A DNA stretch of 64,000 nt from Arthrobotrys musiformis (taxonomy: Eukaryota > Ascomycota > Orbiliomycetes > Orbiliales > Orbiliaceae), in the NCBI GenBank assembly GCA_036971715.1, contig JAVHJL010000001.1, positions 3,038,001-3,102,000 of the forward strand. The letters run 5' to 3'. The notes beneath the pieces were generated by a model. The model had not been told where the DNA came from, made no database searches, and saw nothing but the letters and a program-made list of their open reading frames with translations. This document shows, in pieces, positions 36,621-48,539 of this stretch; the first letter of the stretch is position 1; every line of letters begins with the position of its first letter. Position numbers and translations under genes: made by a program.

Positions 36621-37720
36621 GAAGGCTTCCAGACTAAATTTCGAACAACCCGAAAGACCGGGATTGTTTAAAGCCGTCCTTTTTTGAAAGGCAGAGTAGA
36701 TTTTTCCTAATAAACAATATACGTAGTATACGACTTCACTATCCGTATATGCTCCACCAATTCAGCCGGAAGGATTTGTTTTCCAATAATACATGTACCT
36801 AAGCGTTATATGTTATGAATGTTTATCGTCGGAGCAAGCTGGTGGGGGATTACGAAAGACCTCGCTCTGCATGGCACTTGCAATATAGCCTATTATCGTG
36901 TTCCAATGCTGAAGTCGTCGCTTGCGCACAGACAGGCCTCAGCCGGACCAAAGCTCTTTTATATTACTCGGTTCATAACATAATATTTATATGCGGAATA
37001 AACCGAGGATGATTTGGCCCTGCATGTTGTAACAATATGGCTCTCCTTTCCATTAAGCCTTTACGAATGGTTCATGTATGTGTGCCTATGCGTCTGCATA
37101 TTAGCGAACGTTGTAGGTCGCAGTTTGGTTCGAGCACAACGTTTCGAACGTTTCTACTTGCTATATTTCCACTACTTAGCCTACACATGCCGAAAGATGC
37201 GAGTCAAAAGCGTTACCAAGCCCGAACAACGGAACCGGACGACTTCCTCCGAAGCTGGGGCGAGGTGTGCCGAAGATCTCAGACAAGTATTTAGGCTTAC
37301 GAAAATGCAGTTTCGGGAGAAACCTGCGAGAGGCCTGTGAAAGAGGCCTGTGAGAGGCCTGTTCGAAAACCGTAAACGGCGGGCGATGCCCTTGACCCTG
37401 GTTACACAGACCGTTTAGCCTCAAATAAACACCACACTAATAAACACCTCGTCGTCTCAACCCACACCCACAACCGACTAGCTGTGCACGGATCCTTTAA
37501 AATCTGGCTCAACAATTATACCAGACGCCATATATTTGTTTTAATATGCGGCGTGGATAACCCCGTCGGGAGGAACGATTCCGTCCGGCATGCCGAGTTT
37601 TTTGCTATCTGTGGTTTTAACGTTCTGCCAGAAACTTGCCTCGCGATTCCTGAGACTCTGGTTTGCTGGGATATTATAATCGATTATAATCGGTGCCGTC
37701 GTAGCTTAAAGCAAGACATT

Positions 37721-39254
37721 TTACCTAAAACCTTCATGTGGAGAATCTTCGACGAACCTCCAAAGACCTGCTTCTCTAGCCGCCAGTTTCACCGCATCCA
37801 CTTCCGGATCCGTTACCGGTCGATTGATCTCTGAGTACCTCGTACCCCCCGATTTGCCTCTATTCGCCTTTCCTACATGTGCTGTAGGCCGATATTGCTC
37901 CATGACATTTACATACGTGTCCTTGCTCACGTTCTCAGCTAAATACCTCATAATCTCCTTCCCTTCTTCGATATATGTCGGCATGACCAGATGTCTGACG
38001 AGGAGACCCGTTTGCGCGATCCCATCGAAATTAAATTTGAGGTCCCCGACTTGCTTGTGCATAATCTTTATACTTTCCTTCGCCGTCTCCGGGTAATCAT
38101 CGGCTTTCAGGAGTCTCTTCGATGATACCGAAGATGATAGTTTGAAATCTGCGAGATAAATATCCACAAGCCCGTCCATAAGAGACAAGGCCTCTGGCGA
38201 GTCGTAAGACGACGTATTGTAGACTATTGGGATCCTCAACCCCATAGGGATCGCTGCAAGGATTGCTAGTGCGACCTGTGGAACAACATGCTCAGGTGTG
38301 ACGGCATTGATGTTGTGGACGTTCCCTGATAGCTTGTGAGTAGAAGGTACTATCGATACTAGCTTTTAACGTGGGATATGTGTAGGTTGTATCATCCGTT
38401 TTCGGGATCTCGATACGAGCGAAAAACAAACTAATCCCTGACAATGCAATAGCCACCCACCTAAGTTTTGAAGCTTGACGAACCAGTCCGCTAACTCCTC
38501 TGGCGACAAGTCGAAGCCGGCTCGTTGATGAGAGATTTCGTGGTTCTAATTCGAGGAATAATAAGTCGTCGGCTAAATTCGAGAACCGTAAAGAAGGTCT
38601 CCCCAGATTCTTTTTTTTGTAAAATGGTTTCACCCAGGATCAAGGAAGTTCTACCTGACAAAAAGAACATCGAAGGCTGCACCCTACAATACCACTCGGA
38701 GATTCGTAAGATATTATTATTTTTAATAGGCACGTTCCGATATATATTATTTTATTTTTTCGAAACGGGATAGGTGTGGATCGACTTTTGAAATGCGTAC
38801 CTGAGAAGAAAACGCTTCCGCTACCGTAGGTCCCCTGTATACATGGCTCTTCGCCAAAATGGGGTGCTATGGCTTTTACAGCAGAAAATTTCCGTCCAAA
38901 TCAGAGGCAAAATCCCTGATAAAAGTATAAAATTTCAAATGCTTGGAATCGGCTTTGGAAGGACGGGATATGTATCATACTCGAAACCTTTACCTTCTCG
39001 CCAACCATGCAATACCCTGTTTCACCAGCCAGGCGGTTTACATTGCACATGCGAGGGCAAATATTGCATTTTCGTAAATGTTCGATAGCCTGGTCTTTCT
39101 TGCGGGAGATCTGAGCGTCCGTAAGAAGCTGATATCGTGGGATGTAATTGTCGAGTAAGAAGGCACTGGGTATATGGGCACTCCTGCGGGGTATAGTAAC
39201 CCTAGGTTGGAGTAACGGAGGATGGCGGATAATTCGAGGAGAGGAGCGGAACAT
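37721..39254 (-). CDS. Mitochondrial PflX-like radical SAM protein
   Basis: Exons 38981-39254, 38801-38872, 38655-38683, 38461-38545 and 37721-38325; 354 aa. The radical SAM motif GCSLRCSFCQNHEIS (Cys117, 121, 124) is CxxxCxxC and would hold a [4Fe-4S] cluster that cleaves S-adenosylmethionine. It matches the PflX group of pyruvate formate-lyase-activase-like proteins: an extra Cys-rich segment upstream (KCNICPRMCNVNR, ETGYC), then HFGEEPCIQG, AGFDLSPEELADWF, NAVTPEHVVPQVALAI, PIVYNTSSYDSPEAL, DIYLADFK, LLVRHLVMP and YVNVMEQYRP. The first ATG gives MFRSSPRIIRHPPLLQPRVT, Arg-rich with no acidic residue, so import into mitochondria is likely. No formate lyase gene is in the window, and the substrate of this eukaryotic group is not known to me. 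The whole Cys motif sits in one 29-nt exon. Confidence 0.9.
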
Positions 39255-40203
39255 TGGCGAATAAGTTGCTCCTGTCAGCCGGTGTCGACATAACCTGATT
39301 TTTGCAAGATCACCGTGCAGACATGAAGAGAGCAAGCCGTAAGGTCAAGAATATCTGGACTGGCTAAACAGGAAACTACCAAATATCCTTGCGTATTCTG
39401 GAAGAATTCAAAGCGAATGTGACCTGTTTTTTTGCGGTAGGGCGCAGTTCCATCCGCCTGTCCTCGACCTGCTCTGAGCTTGTGTATTCTATCGACGGTT
39501 GAATGCATGCAAATGGCGGGCACGGGCAATATAACATGATATGGATATCGGTATTTGGTTCGGGACAAGACAAGATAGGAACCTACAACAAAAACAACGC
39601 AGAAGACCGGGGGTACCGAGGCTAGTATGCACTCCTGACCTCGTGTATATTGAAACTTAACTGATGGGAGCTCAAGGCTATGGGCATAGAATGGCATGGT
39701 AGAGTTAGAATTTGAAATATACCCATGACGAAGGAATGTGTACAACACTCCTGTAGCTAACGAAACAGACAAGGTCGCCTTGCAGTTCTGAAAACCGTTG
39801 ACCCCAAAGCCCGGATCCGCAAACGGTACGTTTAGGAGCAAAGGGGCATGGTCGTAGCCACTTTTAAAAATATCATATTCTGAAGAGCCTGTCATAAATG
39901 TTTGAAGGCTAGTTCTGGTGAAATATGCTGGGGTTCTGTCCCTTCATGATATCTAATATTTGGGCATGGACTTAAATTTCACGATCGGGCTTGCATGTTA
40001 TATTTGATGTATAGTACAACTTTGGAATGTAAATGATATGAGTGTACAGAAATAAGTCTAGCTATTGCATAACATAAGTGGAACGAGACTAAGAATAGGT
40101 CACTATTGAGGCGCAAGAAGCAGAAGGGGGTATCATGTTGTTCATATTGGTGAGAATCCCGCTAAGGAGAGATAAATAAGTCAAAAGGGTCATGATGGTG
40201 GAT
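39255..40203. other. Intergenic: radical SAM gene promoter, PPG1 3' flank
   Basis: A minus-strand frame of 206 codons with an ATG spans 39275-39895 and has two hydrophobic stretches (LASVPPVFCVVFVVGSYLVL), but no recognisable family, and it ends 20 bp before the radical SAM ATG. I treat it as probably non-coding leader. Confidence 0.45.
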
Positions 40204-41701
40204 TTATAGGAAATAATATGGCATTGGTTTCTTTGATGGCATGCCTCTTGAGTCTTGAGCTGCCGCTTCGAACACCCTGTACCGTCTTCCGGGGCCTCCT
40301 CGTTTCATAGAGCCCCCCATGTACGTGCTGGCCAACCTCCTCGTGTTCTCTCGATTAAAAAGGACTTCTTCGCCTCCGCTCCTTAGAACCGCATTCGAGT
40401 TATCCTCTCCAAGTTCGAGTATAGCTGCGACGTTACCACATCGGTAGCAGTAGTTTGGGGCTGACCAGACAGTGACGATGCTAGAGTCAAACATTTCTTT
40501 GAAGCCTTCCATGACAAGCTGGTGCGCTCGAGCTATAAGGGTAAGGTTATTGAGATGGTTGAATTGTTTCACGATATCGGCTCCGAAAAGAAAACCAGCC
40601 CCTCGCGGTGACAACCCCCATCCGTCAATTTCTGTTAAAGTTAGCATTGGGTGTTTGGCCGAAAAACAAGACAGTGGTGGGTTTACCTTCAGGATCACTC
40701 CATAACAAATCACACATCGCGCCATCATGGGGAACCTCTTGCTTCCTGTCCAACAGTCGGATTTTATCGACAGAGTCAATCAAGGGGCTGAGACCACCAT
40801 GGACACACAGCACAGCACCACCCGTATTTGTAGGAGTGTTCGCGTTTCCGATGCCCCTACTATTACCGCTTGCTCCAGTACCCGGAACACCTGTTAGCAG
40901 GGCACCCGCAGGGCCTGAGCTCGACAGGTGGGGGAGAGCGGAGGGCGTGAGGTTTGTGGAGTTAATCATTCCGGCATCTCTTCGGGACATCTGCCTAGTA
41001 ACTACCCCACCAAGCCCAATTACTTCGATTTCAACTTCATCTTCTGCCTCTCTAACCTTGGTTTCGGCGTCTTCCCCGTCCGCAAGTCGTGTTGGCTGAA
41101 CGGACGATCCAGCGCCAATAACCAAAGCTCCGAGAGCTAAATAATCGAATACATCGCAACAATAGCGCCAAACATTCGCCGACCCGTATTTTCTGATGCA
41201 TTCATCGTAGAAGCCGTAGACCGTAGTGATTTGACGTGATTCGTGGTTACCCCGAATAAGAGTAATCCGATCTGGGTAGCGAACTTTCAGGCAGAGCAAA
41301 AGAAGGAAGGACTCAAGCGAGTAGAAGCCTCTGTCCACAAAGTCGCCTAGCGTGCACAATCCCAATATTAGCAAATGGATGGCTTCTATCCTCTATGGTG
41401 GCGATTTTACCCATGAACAAGTAATTTGTGTCTGGACAATCACCGCCAACCCGGAATAGCTCCATCAAATCGTGAAATTGGCCATGGATGTCACCGCAGA
41501 TAGTAACCGGGGCATCGACGATCTGGACATTCGCTTCTTCGATAAGGATCTCTCGTGCTTTGAAACAGATCTCTCGGACCTGGGATTCTGGAATCGGACG
41601 ACATTGCCGTAATTGCTCAACGGCACTTGTTGATGTTTAGTTTTCCTGCTCTGAACCTGTCTGAAGGGTCGCATACAGACATACCTATCTAGATCACTCA
41701 T
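40204..41701 (-). CDS. ppg1: PP2A-like Ser/Thr protein phosphatase PPG1
   Basis: Exons 41685-41701, 41411-41625, 40687-41346, 40204-40631; 439 aa. Metal-binding and catalytic motifs of the PPP family are intact: GDIHG (50-54), GDFVDRG (78-84), GNHES (110-114), VHGGLSP (259-265), ARAHQLVMEG and SAPNYCYRCGN. The sequence ends in YYFL; the terminal Leu is the residue carboxymethylated in PP2A-type enzymes. The PPG1 assignment rests on overall similarity to fungal ppg1, on FVDRGFYSLESFLLLLCLKV and on the QDSRGMPSKKP tail. A Gly/Ser/Thr/Asn-rich insert of roughly 100 residues (about 155-254) splits the catalytic core before VLCVHGG; similar inserts are known in filamentous ppg1. In yeast Ppg1 influences glycogen storage and works with the Far complex. 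It shares an 800-bp divergent promoter region with the TBCD gene. Confidence 0.94.
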
Positions 41702-42504
41702 TTAACCTGGTAGATGGCGAGGTTGCGCCGAAAGGATGAGGTTGCGATGTGTCAGGCGACCACGCTTATCAATGAGTCGCGAACTAGGATCTCTCGTCTC
41801 GTTGTGCCTAGCGTTTCGGGCCGCCCTTGACGAACCAAGTAGATTCGGGGGTACTGAAGAGAGAAGGGGAGAGGAGGAGGAGGGGAGGAGGGGGGTGTGG
41901 GACTGCGCAGTTAGGCGACCAAATAGGTGTATCCTGCAGGTGGCTTTGGCGCGATGTCAGTGGTCGTTCAGAAGTCGCGGTGGTGATGGTGGTGTCCGTG
42001 GGATGGGATGGGTACTAGGTATCTCTGGATGGGGTTTATGGCGAAAAATGAGGTGGCCGACTTTTCACAACACGCGCGCTACTGCTGGCTGCACCGCCGC
42101 AACAGCAGGATCCTGGCAGCCATGGCCATGACACACCAAGCTTAGTCGACTGCAATGCAACTGAAAGCCTCGACCGGGCTAATGTTAGCTTAGCTAACTA
42201 CCCACTTAGGTGCCTCGACAATGCATTGACAAACGCCTTCGACGAACCTGTCCAAGACCTCAAGTTCATGGTATTGACTCCTCAAATTCGAGTGGGGTTC
42301 GAATTCTATCTCTTTATACATATTACATACATAAATAGCGTTGAGACGCTATACCTTGGTCGAGAGTGGGTATACAAGTATATACGTGTATATGCTGGGT
42401 ACCTTTACTAATTACTCCTGGGACATCATATATTTTCACTGAGATCTGCAGAATAAATAATAATAAAATACCGACGAGATTCTCAAGCACCGCGCCGGAC
42501 CAAA
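41702..42504. promoter_or_regulatory. Divergent promoter region, PPG1 / tubulin cofactor D
   Basis: 800 bp between two divergent start codons. It contains a purine-rich GGAGGAGGAGG block (41870-41895) and no supported gene; the plus-strand frame at 41736-42131 follows this biased block and has no family features. Confidence 0.5.
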
Positions 42505-45500
42505 ATGGATGCAATCCCTGAAGACCGAGAAATCAAGGTTTTGAAGCATTCAAATCCCCTGCTTCAAGACATCAACAATAGAATCCCTGGGCTTCTGTGG
42601 GATACTCGAGATGGGCAAAAGAAACTGCGACTGCGGGTGAAAGTTGCAGATTATCATCATATCATAGGGCGGGTAGGTAGTGTTCTTGGTTAATCTCTTC
42701 TACGACTTGATACAATTATTTGAATACTCTGTACTAACATCTGGGGACAATCTTTGTCAAATAGCTCGAGTCTTTCCAAGAGTTCCCGCAGCTCCTAGAC
42801 CCAATCCTGGCTGGCTGCATGGAGAATCTAACTTCTGCATTCTCAGTATACTTGTCATTGGAAGATGGAAAGTCTGAGCCTGCTTCAGATGCTGAGGGCA
42901 GAGTCACTGTTAATACTCTTGCCGCACTTGGCCAGCTCCTCTATGTTTGGATGAAAGTCAGAGGGCCCAAAGTCGTCTTGCGCTTCCTTTACAACGACCC
43001 AAAATGGCTTGAACCAATGCTCGGAGTATTTGAGGACACGGGTAGGCTGATCGGGAAAACCGATAAATCGGCCGACGTCCTCAACGACGTGGTTGAGGGG
43101 GAATTTGAGACCGCACCAAGGCCTAAGGCCGAGGATAAGAGTGGTTTACCCTGGCACTTGAGGTATGTCACGTTGATGTGGATTTCACATCTTCTGTATA
43201 CCCCGTTTGACTTGGTAACCATTGGGGACGAGTCCACTGGAAACCCCCCTCTTCCATTGGTTGAAGTACCCACATTGCCCCAGGGAACACCGGAAATAGC
43301 TAGACGGGCTTTGAATGTGGCTTGTTGCAATATACACTCTCCCGGGAAGGATCGAGAAGGCGCATCTGCAGCCATTGTTCGTCTTGTGGTTCGAAAGGAT
43401 GTCTACGGATACCTTCTCGACTGGTTCGTGGACTGGGTCGCGAGTATTGTCGGCCTTTGCGTCAGGGGCAATTTGAGAGAGGATGATAAGGGGGTCGCAT
43501 ACGTTTATTTCCTTATGGGTCTATTAGGCGCACTGTCTGGGATTTTCGCATCTGGGGAGAGGACGATTGTTGGCCAACCAGATTTATTACAAAAGGTATA
43601 TGACAATATTATACGAGAACTCTATGCCGATGAATCAGGATTGGTTGCCCAGAACGCTATGCTACGGAAAACCTTATGCAAACTCCTTCGGAATATCTCG
43701 TATCTATATCTGCCTCCACCAGGACAAGGGGAGGCTCAAGACGGGCCCCCGGAAGAGGTCGAGGAAATGATTGATCAACTGCTTCGGCTACTCGACGACA
43801 GAGATTCGCTAGTTCGTTACGCAGCATCCAAGTCGCTAAGTCTTATTGCCCTCCGATTAGCAGCGGCTGATAGAAGCCAAATCTTCGAAGCGGTGATAGA
43901 CCTCTATGACTCAGATGTGCTTTATCCCAACAGAGCGTTGACAAAACTCGATCCGAAGAAGCGGCACCAGAAGGACTTGTCCCAGGTTTCGGTACATCTT
44001 TGGCACGGACTTACTCTAACAGTGGCAACCTTCCTCCGTTTTCATGCAGCGACGGTTCAACTGCTTCCAAAGGTTTTGGACTGTATAATCACGGCCCTAA
44101 CTTTCGAGCAACGAAAAGCGACATTTGCAACTGGTAGCAACGTTCGGGATGCCGCCTGCTATGCCGCGTGGAGTTTAGCAAGGAACTATAAAACTGGGGA
44201 GATGATGTCAGAGCGGCCTGCACCTCCACACCCAGAGGAAATTTCCTTACCACAACTTCTAGCCTTAGAGCTCGTTAATGCAGCTTGTCTAGATCCAGTT
44301 GGCAATATTCGGCGTGGGGCATCCGCGGCCCTCCAGGAATTGGTTGGCCGACATCCGAACATGATACAGGATGGTATTACTTTAGTCCAGGTTGTGGATT
44401 ATTCGGCTGTTGCTCTTCGGAGCAGAGCAAGTACCGAAGTTGCTCCAAAGGCTGCTGTTCTTGGTGGAGCATGCTACTGGAGCGGATTGATTAACGGTTT
44501 GGTTGATGATTGGCGTGGTATTGGCCTCCAGGATTCCACTGGCAGGATAATCGCGGGAAAGGGCATAGGCATATTATCGAAAATTGGTATTCTAGACCTC
44601 AATAATCGACCCGAGGTCTGGAAAATTACCAAGAATATAATTCAGAGATACGGTACAGGGGCGTCGCTGGACATTGAAGTTCGCCATGGCAGCTGGTATG
44701 CTCTGGCCGATATAGTATTTTCTCTAATCAACGAACTTGAAAACACGAACCCGAAGCTCTTGGTGGAAGTTTTATCGGAAATGAGAGAGAAAACCGGTAT
44801 CTTCGAAATATTCGACAATGTCAAACCGAGAGACTTTGTTCACCCGGTGCTCAAGCCGGAGATGACATGCGAAGCCGCTGCTTACCTAGTAACTGCACTG
44901 TCCGATGCCGCTAAGATCATGTACGCTCATGGTCTCCCGGATCTCCCTGTTCCCTTGCTTAGACGCTACCTCTGCGTTATCGACTCCGCCCTTGAACGAT
45001 GGGAAGAGAATGTTACAACCGTTGCAGTGTATGCAGCTGAGCGGTTCTTCCTGCACATGAACGATAGGTATCGAGCTGAGATTGTCAAGCTGTGGCTCGG
45101 AAAATCGAAGGCAAGGACACGGAGAATCCTCGTAGTCAAAGCACTCGGCGCAGTATTTAGATTTTTCAAGAACGAACAAGAGTGGCCGAGATTATCGAGC
45201 ATACAGCAGGATATCATTGATGGATTGTTGATTGTTAGCAGGTCTCCGCATATCGAGATGCGTGTAGCTGCAATGTCTGCCTTTGCGGACGGTGTTTTCC
45301 CGGAAGGAGGTAGGTGTACCATGATAGATTTTCCCTCGGGACCCACCAGCTAATAATGAGCATAGTCATAAATGAGCATATCCTTCAGGCAATCCACAAA
45401 TCGTTGGTTGATTACTCTGTTGATTCCCGCGGAGATGTTGGCTCATGGGCGAGAATAGAAGCGATACGTGCTGTCCTATCTCTCCATGCGCTACATCCGC

Positions 45501-46626
45501 TCGATATCAACACCCCGGACACTACATCTCTCAGCATTTTCCATAAAATCATTGGCTTATCGGCGGAAAAGCTCGATAGAGTTCGTCTCAAAGCTTGTGA
45601 TGCTGTTTGGAAAATCACTGCCCAGCAAACCCACTGGGCGACTATATTCAGTGGTATTACTGCAGAGTCTAGCTTTTGGGTCAACTGGGATGAGTACTTC
45701 GAAACTACTGTCAAAATTTTGAGTATTCAGTCTGTGAGAGAATCCTATTTGGAGGGATATGCAACTAGCGCTGGGGCAGGATCGGATAGCGTGATGAGGT
45801 CAAGCACTCGAGCGATGCAGAAATACATGAGCGGATTGCCACCCTACCCGAGCTCCGATGGCGGGATTGCATTGAGTGATATCGTGCAATCATGGATATC
45901 CATAGTTGAGAAGGCCATTACTCAAAGCGATGATAGGGTTGTCGTTCCTGCCTTGGCTATGCTCGGTGGCTGGTTCGAAAGTGGCTTGATGGAGAAGCTT
46001 GAAAGTGGAGAGTTTAGGTTTGCAGACCCTATAAAATATATTGATATAGATAAAAAAATTTTTTTTGAGCAAATATTTGTGGGGAATAGAATACTGATGC
46101 ATTCATCCTATAATAGATTCCAAGGGCTGTTTTCCTTGACGCAGAAGGCGCATTTCAAATCATCGAATGTTGCAAAATTGAGCGGTGCGGTCAAGATTTA
46201 CAACGGGTTAGCGTCCATAAAATCAACCCGAACGTCCTCAGTCAAAAAATTGGTCTCAATGCTCTTACACCCATTTCCAAAGGTCAGTTAATCTAAATAT
46301 TCCTATTTTGTCCGATGATGCAGGGGTAGTTTTAAACACGTTTTGTACCTGGCATCTTCCGTTATCTTGAGATATCTACCATTATTTTGAACCCGCGGAG
46401 AAACAACGTTACTAACATCAACACAAATTCTCCCCTCGGCGAGTGGGGGAGTTCAAATTCGCCGGTACAGATACGCACCGCAGTTTCTGAAACCTTGTAC
46501 TTGATAATATCCCTGGAAGGCGATCAAGAAGAGGTTGAAGTCTTGCTTATGGATACAAATTGGATCGACCAACCCAAAGAATTGAAGGCTACCGTGGAGG
46601 AAATCAAAGGGCTACTCGGGATATAA
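42505..46626 (+). CDS. Tubulin-specific chaperone D (tubulin-folding cofactor D)
   Basis: Exons 42505-42672, 42765-45309, 45366-46282, 46471-46626; 1261 aa. TBCD (Cin1 in budding yeast, Alp1 in fission yeast) takes folding intermediates of beta-tubulin and, with cofactors C and E, releases alpha/beta dimers. The protein is made of HEAT/armadillo-like helical repeats. Family marks: QEFPQLLDPILAGCM, PWHLRYVTLMWISHLLYTPFDL, RDSLVRYAASKSLSLIALRL, SVHLWHGLTLTVATFLR, the highly conserved GSNVRDAACYAAWSLAR, GNIRRGASAALQELVGRHP, LDIEVRHGSWYALADI, and YSVDSRGDVGSWARIEAIRA. The third intron model (57 bp, acceptor CATAG) was chosen by reading phase: it joins FPEG to VINEHILQAIHK. A neighbouring ATG would give a false extra start near 45314. 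Confidence 0.95.
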
Positions 46627-46973
46627 ATTAAATTATATACATCTACGGGATCTAAGGTGTGGTCAAAACGCCACAGGAATATTGCAAGACAATTCGGCTC
46701 ATAAATTACCGCACGTAAAATAGATACCTAGAGGATATGCATATATTATTGGCCATGTTTTCGTTTGAGTAGTCTCAGGATCCTACGGCGATAATAGATT
46801 TTAACATAGTGAAGGTGGCAAAAATTATTAAATTATGCTACGCTGAAGGCCCTTTGGAGAAAAAAAGAAGACAAACAAATGTGATTTACAGGAATAATAG
46901 TCTAGATAACTGATAACAAAAAACCCCGATGCGCTTTTCATGATTAAAAACCAAATCATCAAACCGGAATGAA
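46627..46973. other. Intergenic gap between convergent genes
   Basis: 3' flanks of the TBCD gene (+) and nitrate transporter gene (-). A/T-rich, no gene or repeat seen. Confidence 0.6.
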
Positions 46974-48539
46974 TCATCGACCCCCAATCTGGCCCTTTGG
47001 AATTGGCCTGATCCATGCTGTGACAAGGTTCATACCAATCATAATAGCACCAATGATCCAAAACACCTTTGGGTAGTTAGTTCCGTTGTATCGGAAGATA
47101 ACAGCGAAAACGATACCGCCCAAGTTACCAAACGCTCCAACGAGTCCGGATAAAATACCATTTGCGTGAGGGTGAACGTGTGGTACAAGCGAAAAGTTTG
47201 ATCCGTTGCCCATTTCCATTGGGATGGCGAGAAGAGCAACCAGTCCCACGAGGGTGGGGCGATGGTGGGGATCAAGAACACCAATTAGGATGGCGAAGAC
47301 ACCAGCGAGAACGTTGAGGCCTGTGTTGAACAATTTCTTAACCCAGAGAGATGGCCATCTCTTGTATAGAGCATCAGAGACGAAGCCACCGAGGGGGCGG
47401 GTAACCACGTTGAGGAGACCGAACATGGCAGCCCAGTTGGCAGCACCAGTTTGACCAAGTTCTGGGAAGTTCTTAAGATAGTAAGCGCCGAGGATAGAGT
47501 TGATAGCCAACTCAGCACCAAAGCTGTTGAAGTACCCGAAGCAAAGATTGAGGGTCTCAAGGGAGAGGATGACTGGAGCTGCCTCTCGAAGCGACGGCTT
47601 TTGAATAACTTCGTGGGAAGCGACAGCCACGGCATCGATTTGTGGGTCAGAGGCAACTTCAATGTCTCCCTTTTTCTTCTCATCAGAAACAGAGCTTTGT
47701 CGGCTGGTTTTGGCAGCAGCCGAGGCCTCAATAGCATCGACAACGACTCCGTCACCCTCTCCAGTAGTATCAACGCCATTGACGATACCGCGGTTTCTCC
47801 ATGGGCCGTTGGGGGTGTCCTCTCCCAAGGCAAGAATTGCGAGAGCCATTGCAATAATGAGAATACCGGGAACGATGTAGGAAACCCTCCAAGCAACGTG
47901 GGAGGAAAGGCCTCGGTCATGAACAAATGAATCGTAAATAGCCGGCATCACAAAGTAGGTAATACCACCACCGGCATTTCCAATACCAGCTGTAACTGCA
48001 TTCGCAGCTCCAACGACGTTCTTATCAAAGAAGCCGGTGGACCAGACCTGACAAGGAACGAAGGCGCCTCCAAGAATACCAATGAAGAACCGAATGACCA
48101 TGAGCCCAGTAGCGTTCTGGACGGTGCCGGCCAGGAAAGTGGGTATGGCGCCAATGAGAAGAGTTCCGACAAAGACGTATCGAGGTCCGAACTTATCGCA
48201 GAGAGGTCCGACAACTAGGCGGACGAGCAGAGTGGCGGTCAACGCCAGAACGTTTGAGTTGGCAACTTCGGCGGGCGATAGATGGAGGTCCTTTTTGATG
48301 CTGACGGACAGGAGCGGCGAGAAAGCATACCAAGAAAGGAATGCGATCATAAAACCAAAGGTGCTGAACCATAGTGTTCGACCATATTTGTCAATCTATT
48401 CGACAGATATTAATAAAATTATAGAGAGGATAAATAAGGCGGCGCCATAACTTACGGGATTGAGAAATGGGATAGTTCGGGCCTTTTTGTTGATAGGGTT
48501 GACCTCTGGGGCAGTAAACAGAGATTTGAATTGAGCCAT
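46974..48539 (-). CDS. High-affinity nitrate/nitrite transporter (NrtA/CrnA type)
   Basis: Exons 48456-48539 and 46974-48395; 501 aa (A. nidulans NrtA is 507). Major-facilitator nitrate/nitrite porter family in the plasma membrane, moving nitrate inward with protons. About twelve hydrophobic segments are visible, with a large charged loop between TM6 and TM7 (about residues 220-300), typical of fungal members. The nitrate signature GNAGGGITYF is at 167-176. Arg87 (TLLVRLVVGPLCDKFGPR) and Arg361 (NVVTRPLGGFVSD) match the two essential substrate-site arginines in TM2 and TM8 of the A. nidulans protein. The start ATG is followed by AQFKSLFTAPEVNPINKK, a usual N-terminus for the group. No nitrate or nitrite reductase gene is in the window. 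The promoter has two CTCCGTGG motifs. Confidence 0.95.

Larger units (their letters stand above)
31889..37720. other. 5.8-kb gene-free interval
   Basis: The left end is the promoter/5' UTR of the AT-hook-like gene. No other gene is supported. Repeats: GAAC units (32895-32921), GTATGT units (33080-33102), T runs at 33689 and 33882, a 28-T run (36593-36620) and three near-tandem GAGGCCTGTGA units (37329-37361). Short frames are scattered on both strands without partner exons. Confidence 0.55.

Noticed and set aside
41736..42131. 131-codon frame between PPG1 and TBCD
   Set aside because: Lies in the divergent promoter and is driven by a GGA-rich block; no protein-family signal.
45314..45365. 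Apparent second start (ATG) inside the TBCD gene
   Set aside because: The interval is an intron by phase (GTAGGT donor, CTAAT branch-like word, CATAG acceptor); family conservation continues across the join.
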